Origin: Micrasema longulum
Lineage: Eukaryota > Arthropoda > Insecta > Trichoptera > Brachycentridae
Assembly (NCBI GenBank): GCA_022494885.1
Contig: JAGVSM010000922.1
Span: forward strand, 496,001-560,000
Length of the DNA: 64,000 nt
Direction of reading: 5' to 3'
The notes beneath the pieces were generated by a model. That model was not told the DNA's origin. It saw nothing but the letters and a program-made list of their open reading frames with translations, and ran no database searches. This document shows, one piece after another, positions 58,901-64,000 of the stretch (positions are counted from its first letter, which is position 1; each line of letters opens with the position of its first letter). A program made the translations under genes and the position numbers.

Positions 58901-61900
58901 TAGTTCATGTCATTGTCTCAGTGCCATTTTGTGTACAATTTTTATTGTCTCAATTATTTTATGTTAAACTGTACAGTTCAGTCGTAGGGGTCAGGTAGGG
59001 TTAGTTTAATTATTTTATTTTCCTCTGTATCCTTGTTAAATTAGCTGATTGTGCAATGGAGCCATTTAAAGTCTCCTACAAGTTTATTTCTTTAACATAC
59101 AATTTGGGTGTTATCTTAAAGAGTGGAACTGCATACTTAACTCGTATTCTCAATTTTAGTGACATGTCCTCCTAACCTAAATTGCCACAGATCGATCCCT
59201 CCTATGTATAATGTCGTAACCCACAAGTTGTCAATTTGGAGTTTAATTTTTTTGTCCATTATATTTTTAGTTCCAACAAAGAAAATAATATATTTTGCAA
59301 TTAGGTATGGCTTTTTTTTTGGGAAGAACATTTTCGTATCTCATATTTTTTAGAAAGTATACCCCCTTGCAAATGAATCCATGCGATATTTTTCACAGGA
59401 TGAAAGAGTTCATCGGAAGCGGTGTAAGTATCAGTTATGATAATGTTCTCTGGACTAGATAGAAATTTGCCGTGTCCATTGTTTTTTTATGTTTTTAAAT
59501 AGCATTTTTTATATGGATCCTGCTTTTGCGAAAAATAAAAGAATTAAGCTAACTAGCGTAAAAAAATTGATTAGGCCTTAGAAATTCAATCTAAAATACG
59601 TAAAACACAAACTCCAACAACAGATTCAGCATAATAATAAACAAAACCCATATTTGCATGAAACACAGCAAAATCCTTGATAAAACAAACCAGTTGATCA
59701 TATAAAATTGCATTTTGTGGGTTACAAAATTACACGTAGGTGTTGAGATGTTGATGTTCACTAACAAAGGGGTGTACTTATGTGGGAATACAATTTTCAA
59801 AAATGTATCGAATTTAATATTATTTTAGTATTATCGAAAATCCTGTAAAAAGAAATAAATGGGTAGAAATTATAAGGAATTTAAGGAAAGAATCTGATTG
59901 AGATCCACAAAAAACAAATGCTGATTGTAAACATTCAAAAACAAACTTTTTTTATATACAAAAAACAACACCTTTCCATTTTTTTGTAAATGCATTCTCT
60001 TCGAATGCAACCCTGGTAGATCGATGAATAAAACATTTATGCTCCTAGCTTCTTTTTTACATATTCGATTGAAGATTTTAATATCTACGAACACGCACAG
60101 CGCAAAGATCTATATTTCTCTGAAAACGGAACGTAAATCGGTTAAGCCATTTAGAAGGAGTTCAGTGACATCACATGTACAGAGGAATTATATATATAAA
60201 GATATATTCACGGTTTTTCAGGGCCAGACTGCGAAACTTCAGAGGAACATTGCTTATGGTAAGCTTTTAAAAAAATCCTAATAAAAATTTTCCGAAGTCA
60301 TTTAAAAAAAAAACTTTTTTCAGATCTCAAAACAGATTCAGACTAGCATCCCTTCCGTAAACCCCTACCCCTCCCCGACAAAAAAAAGTTTCAATAAAAA
60401 CATATTTGACCAACAAAGCGATACACACCAGACGCGGACAAGGGAAGCGGCTGGGTAGGAGAGGAGCAGGGGTTTGTGGAGGGACTGCTTGTCCGAGAAA
60501 TAAAGGATTTACTTCATTTTGAGATTACAATTTTTTTAGGATTTTTTTTAAAGCTTACCATGAGGAATCCTCTGAAGTTTCGCAGTCTGGGCCTGAAAAA
60601 CCGTGTAAATGTATGTGGGTGGGTAAATGAAAAAATTTTAATAGCATGCTGAGGGTGTATAAATAAATAAACGATTATCTCTGTTATAGACAAATCGATA
60701 GTGAAGACGAGTATCAATATGCACCGACTGATTTAATAATAAGAGGGGGGGTTTCGAATCTCAACGCTTTGGGACCTGAAAGGCGCCTGAGAGATATTAG
60801 TATTCATCCCAAATATAATCATTACATTCATGATGTTTGCCTTCTGGAGGTAATTTAATCTTTAGGTTTTTTTTTAAAACAAAAAATAAACATTTGCATT
60901 CTTATGATTTACCCGAATATTTCAATTTGAGGCCATTTTCAACGAGTTGTAAATAACTCACTACTAGAAAATGGGAACCAAGTCTGAGGTTCGAACCTCA
61001 GACCTCTGATCCGTGGGTCCGCAACACTTACCACAGGACCACAACCCGATTCTAGTTGAAATGTACCGAAGTTAAAATAAATGCTTACTTTAAATAATAA
61101 CTGCCACTTTAAAGGCCATTCATTAAAATTTAACACTACCTACTTCACATTCAACCCCAGAAAGAACTTCCTGACAAACGGAGTTGTGGAGCGATCGAAT
61201 AGGCTTCCTGGGAGAGTGATAGGTGCACATTTTGTTTATGCGTTAAAAAACCGCCTGGACGATCACATATTTTTTTTATTTCTCTTATTGTATGTTATGT
61301 GTATTGTTTTTTTTGTATATTATATTGTATGCATATATAAAACACGGTGCATTAGATAGATGTACAGGTAAATGTCGTTTCTATATTTATTGAGAATATG
61401 CCATTTCCTTAAATTCTTTATTTTTTGTAAATTTCACCCACATTGCTCTTTAATTTCACATAAATCAACCGATGGAAGAATTGAATAATTGCGGATGTTT
61501 AAACAAAGGCAGAATAGTGAATGTTGCACAGTGTGTAAAGTGGCCACTTAAACCTGACAATGACAGTGTAGTTATTAGTACTATTGTTGTTGCAAATATA
61601 GAAATCCACTGGTAACCATATATTCAAGTTAATGGCTGGTGGATTTGAATACTAGATGGATCAAAAAGTTTGGAAAAATCCGAAGAGATGGCGTCAGTTG
61701 CAGTAATGTGAACTAATCGTAAAAAGCTTTATCCTTCATTAGACGTCTGTCGAAATATCAGCCATTTTTGTTTACGCATTTACAGGGTTACGGCAGTGAG
61801 AGGCAACCAACCTCCTTATTTTTTTAATGGAAAAATCTGAGTTTCGTTTTCTAATTAAACATTATTATTTACGAAAGAAAACCGAGACTTTGGTCTACGG

Positions 61901-63212
61901 TTTGGCTTTGGCCAAACTAGATGAGTTTTATCCTGACTCTGCACTATGGATGAAGATGATTCAAAAGTGGTTTTCTGACTTTCGTTGTGGCCTTAGGTTT
62001 CGATGAATAAACGCCTCTATATGACACTGAGCTGAACTAAAATAAAAACGAAGGCTGAGTACATGTTATAAATTTTAATCGTAGGTGAAACTTTTCAGTT
62101 TTGTTTTGTATACACCACTGTAATTGTTAATTTTATGGTGGAAAAATGAACAAGTGTCGCCAGCTTGAGAGCCGAGTTAATTTGTGTTTGGAAGATTTTT
62201 TGACAATAATTTTGTTATTAAATGTAACTAAAAAATATTTATGTATTAATGTTTTCTTTTACAAAAACTGTGCTTATAATTTCAGCTAGATTCCCCGTTT
62301 ATGAGGACAAATGTTGTAAACATAGTACACATACCTAAAGCTAAACCTGTTTTGACTGCAGGTACTTTTTATATTGCTACATTTCACTTGAATGAGCTAG
62401 AAAGAGTAAGTAAAAGTTTCATAATAAGACATTTCATAGCAGTTGCATATTGAGAATGTGCCTAAGCATTACGCAAAATGCAAGGTTGGTCAACAGATGG
62501 CGCTGTCAAAATGTTATAAAGCGAGTACGCGAGAGAGATCGCTCTTTTCCACGCTGACAGTCTTACTCAGTCTTAAATTTTATGCGATGCTTAGGTACAA
62601 ATCTGCGAATAGAGTTTAAGACTTGAATACAAGATATTTTATGAACTTTTCGAAGTTGTTTCGAGGCTAATACAGAAATAATATTTTGTCATTTGTTTGC
62701 AGGATTTTTATGCTCTTTTTGAGACTCCCACTTTTACAGAAATATTTGTTAAAGTAATGATAAATACTTCTGAACAATGTGTGGCAATAGCCCCGGACGC
62801 AATAATAGACAATCACTCAATTTGCGCATTAGGATTTGATTATTTTTACAAAGTAAGTTTTTTTTCTTCCAATGAATTACTTAAATTTGTCGACAACATA
62901 AATATTAAATATTTATTTGTGAAATCATCTATTCTTTATTTCATTGTCTTGCAGAAAACTGATATTGGTGCACCATTGATCACGGAGAACCCGAATAAAA
63001 TCACCGAGTTGATCATTGTTGGAATAGCTTCTCGCACATTTAATTATTCAGAAAATGGTAAAAACCTTACTGGATACCTTTTTGCAAACGTTTACAAGGA
63101 AACGCAATGGATACTTTCACAAATACCAAAAAATAATGCAAAATTTCCAATTGCCAATACCCTCTTTAATTTATTATCATTCATGGTTCTGACTCTGATA
63201 TGGGTAGGTTAA
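55964..63212 (+). CDS. SPH-D: catalytically dead serine-protease homologue with C-terminal hydrophobic tail
   Basis: Seven exons join in phase: 55964-56048 (ATG), 57946-58019, 58501-58628, 60690-60849, 62286-62405, 62703-62852 and 62955-63212, giving 324 residues. Signal peptide 1-22 (LLSYLIILIILIQCVFCF), then RQRR at 24-27. Fold motifs: YRCPGALITCRYALTAVPCC, LIIRGGVSNLNALG, ISIHPKYNHY, 'FETPTFTEIF', ICALGFDYFY, then TDIGAPL. His57 is replaced by Pro (residue about 91), Asp102 is kept (about 144, HDVCLL), Ser195 is replaced by Ile (about 243). The C-terminus after WILSQIP is NNAKFPIAN plus a hydrophobic end, as in SPH-B and SPH-C. The first intron holds the arm's LINE and a MITE, intron 2 a SINE ending about 25 bases before exon 3, and intron 3 a foldback MITE. 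ATTAAA at 63285 may be the poly(A) signal. Function unknown; probably secreted and membrane-anchored. Confidence 0.92.
56560..57620 (+). mobile_element. RTE-like LINE fragment (right-arm copy), split by a MITE
   Basis: Parts 56560-56665 ('ataactgaggatggtgacatgcc...') and 57128-57620 ('gtgtggcggtggaccttgcttgg') are the inverted partners of 54480-53895. The MITE at 56668-57127 separates them. Stops and frameshifts are present. Confidence 0.75.
56668..57127. mobile_element. MITE with imperfect ~45-bp TIRs, only in the right arm
   Basis: Left GATCCCGTGTAAGTTGGATT... 'gaggtttcggctaccactgcag' pairs with right 'ctattgcaggtagccgaaac' ... CCAACTTACACGGGAT. The left arm has the uninterrupted LINE text at the matching place ('attcagacaaaacgaaat'). 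Relatives: the hairpin fragment at 22780-22935. Confidence 0.75.
58235..58478 (+). repeat. (GAT)-tailed SINE just upstream of SPH-D exon 3
   Basis: B-box-like CCTTGATTCGATTCTGTG near 58270, body 'ggagttccaatgcagttcc', and 3' end 'ggtgtggatggacaaacgataatgatgatgat'. The tail ends about 22 bases before the 3' splice site at 58500. Confidence 0.65.
58640..60208. other. Intron 3 of SPH-D, first part, nothing recognised
   Basis: AT-rich sequence with no convincing exon, repeat pair or RNA gene. Short open frames on both strands at 59137-59353 overlap each other and carry no motif. Confidence 0.4.
60209..60605. mobile_element. Foldback MITE with ~75-bp TIRs
   Basis: CACGGTTTTTCAGGGCCAGA continuing through 'gcgaaacttcagaggaac' and 'atggtaagctttt' pairs with the inverse at 60535-60605 ('aaagcttaccatgagg', 'gaagtttcgcagtctggg', 'ctgaaaaaccgtg'). 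It lies in intron 3 of SPH-D, about 85 bases before exon 4. Confidence 0.8.
60945..61050 (-). repeat. tRNA-like SINE head
   Basis: The minus strand reads 'ggttgtggtcctgtggtaag' and an 8-bp palindrome around TTCGAA ('tctgaggttcgaacctcaga'). The T-arm is too long for a normal tRNA, so a SINE is preferred. It lies in intron 4 of SPH-D. Confidence 0.45.
61090..61370 (+). mobile_element. LINE C-terminal fragment
   Basis: The frame NPRKNFLTNGVVERSNRLPG, then LKNRLDDHIFF, matches the 'FF.NR.V..WN.LP.....A.S...FK..LD' end of CR1/jockey-like polyproteins. It lies in intron 4 of SPH-D. Confidence 0.65.
61640..62010 (+). pseudogene. Mariner transposase N-terminal fragment
   Basis: The frame from 61828 reads MEKSEFRFLIKHYYLRKKTE, then 'KLDEFYPDSALWMKMIQKWF' and SDFRCG, the N-terminal helix-turn-helix region of mariner transposases. 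'gatggatcaaaaagtttgg' at 61655 may be the left TIR. The catalytic half is missing. It lies in intron 4 of SPH-D. Confidence 0.75.
62448..62598. repeat. Short TIR-bounded element
   Basis: 'gtgcctaagcattacgcaaaat' and 'ttttatgcgatgcttaggtac' are imperfect inverted ends 150 bases apart, around a GC-richer core. Possible tiny MITE in intron 5 of SPH-D. Confidence 0.45.
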
Positions 63213-63663
63213 GATGTATACATATATATGTACATACTTTATATTGGGTTAAATACTCGTATGTACATACATTGACGATATGACATTAAAGTTATTTGCT
63301 TTGTTCAAACTAAAGCCAAAATTATATTATGGATAAGAGAGCTTGTACTCAGATGCTTAATTTTAGAACATGTCTTAATTTTGATCAAAGCTTTCAATCA
63401 GAAGAATCTGCAGAGCAAACAAATACTGTATAAAATTAACTTTTTATCATCGACATTAACCCTTATACTGCTAAACAACGATATATCGTTGTTGTTAATC
63501 CCTATCATAAAGTTCTAACTGGACTGATGCTGACGTCATAATCCCCAAAAGGGTAAATGAATTCGGGAACTGCTTGTTGCACTTAACCGTCAGTGGTATA
63601 AAACATTTTCAAAACATAAAAATTACTTATTCGACGGGTTATTATTTAGTTTCGTACATATTT

Positions 63664-64000
63664 CAGCCCTACGGAAAATTTGGTACAAAAAATGTTTTCT
63701 TACGCGCAGTAAAAATTTGAGTATTAAATTGTACGGCAAAGTTTCTTGAAAATGAATAAAAAATCATAAAAAATATTTTAATGAAATCGAACAACTTTGA
63801 ACGACGTCACTTGTTCATATGAATCAATCAATGATAAGAGGGTTGTGTAAGATTTCCGGTTTGCTAATCGTCAATGGACCAATCAACAGAACTAACCGAG
63901 AAGAAGCGGAAGAGAACTTGCGACGTCACACGCGGATTAATGTCAGAAATACAAAACTTTAAAAGATCGTAGCGCTGATAATACGATACATAAAAATTGA
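63664..64000. mobile_element. MITE, 'GAGGAAGTTCAG' family, copy f (cut by window end)
   Basis: 'tttcagccctacggaaaatttgg', 'gtattaaattgtacggcaaagtttcttg' and 'cgtagcgctgataatacgat' follow copy d in order. The left TIR tip is worn and the right end is beyond the window. Confidence 0.7.

Noticed and set aside
59137..59353. Overlapping 64-residue frames on both strands
   Set aside because: They overlap almost exactly on opposite strands in an SPH-D intron and show no motif.
60945..61050. Possible tRNA gene on the minus strand
   Set aside because: The T-arm is an 8-bp palindrome, longer than in a tRNA, and no matching acceptor stem can be drawn; a SINE head fits better.

Overview
The window looks like AT-rich insect DNA, most probably from a moth or butterfly. 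Genes are split into short exons with GT-AG introns, transposable elements fill most of the rest, and SINEs with (GAT)n tails and TAGGTACCTA-type words recur, as is common in lepidopteran genomes. There are no bacterial gene arrays, operons or CRISPR. Species assignment is inference.

Layout. 1-3 kb: a 5'-truncated LINE with a long open reverse transcriptase. 3.2-5.4 kb, minus: two exons of a trypsin-like protease that keeps the catalytic histidine. 5.5-22 kb: no supported host exon, but nested TEs, including a Tigger-like deletion derivative, a TIR element in two copies, a Harbinger-like palindromic MITE inside a LINE, and an apparently intact Tc1-like element (20379-22050) whose transposase needs one intron removed. 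22.96-33.56 kb, minus: a complete five-exon gene for an FKBP-TPR protein of the shutdown/FKBP6 type (piRNA pathway), with another LINE in its first intron. 28.7-30 kb (inside that intron): a small unidentified ORF with tandem and dispersed duplicates.

35-63.2 kb: the most interesting part, three paralogous serine-protease homologues. SPH-B (plus, 37678-42329, N-terminus unresolved), SPH-C (minus, 45166-55062) and SPH-D (plus, 55964-63212) share the same exon order and phases. All three lack the catalytic serine (V/I/I) and histidine (S/S/P), and all end in a short hydrophobic tail that resembles a GPI-anchor signal. SPH-C and SPH-D are divergent and lie on the two arms of a large inverted duplication (about 53.5-58.05 kb) that includes their signal-peptide exons, second exons, promoters and an intronic LINE. 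Each arm carries one insertion missing from the other, so those insertions came after the duplication. SPH-C also carries a GC-AG intron that holds a 60-bp tandem repeat made of copies of its own 3' splice site and exon start.

The trypsin-like exons at 3-5 kb share the intron phases of the SPH genes, which suggests a common ancestral structure and later loss of catalysis. Family functions are inferred from homology recognised by eye; no database search was possible.
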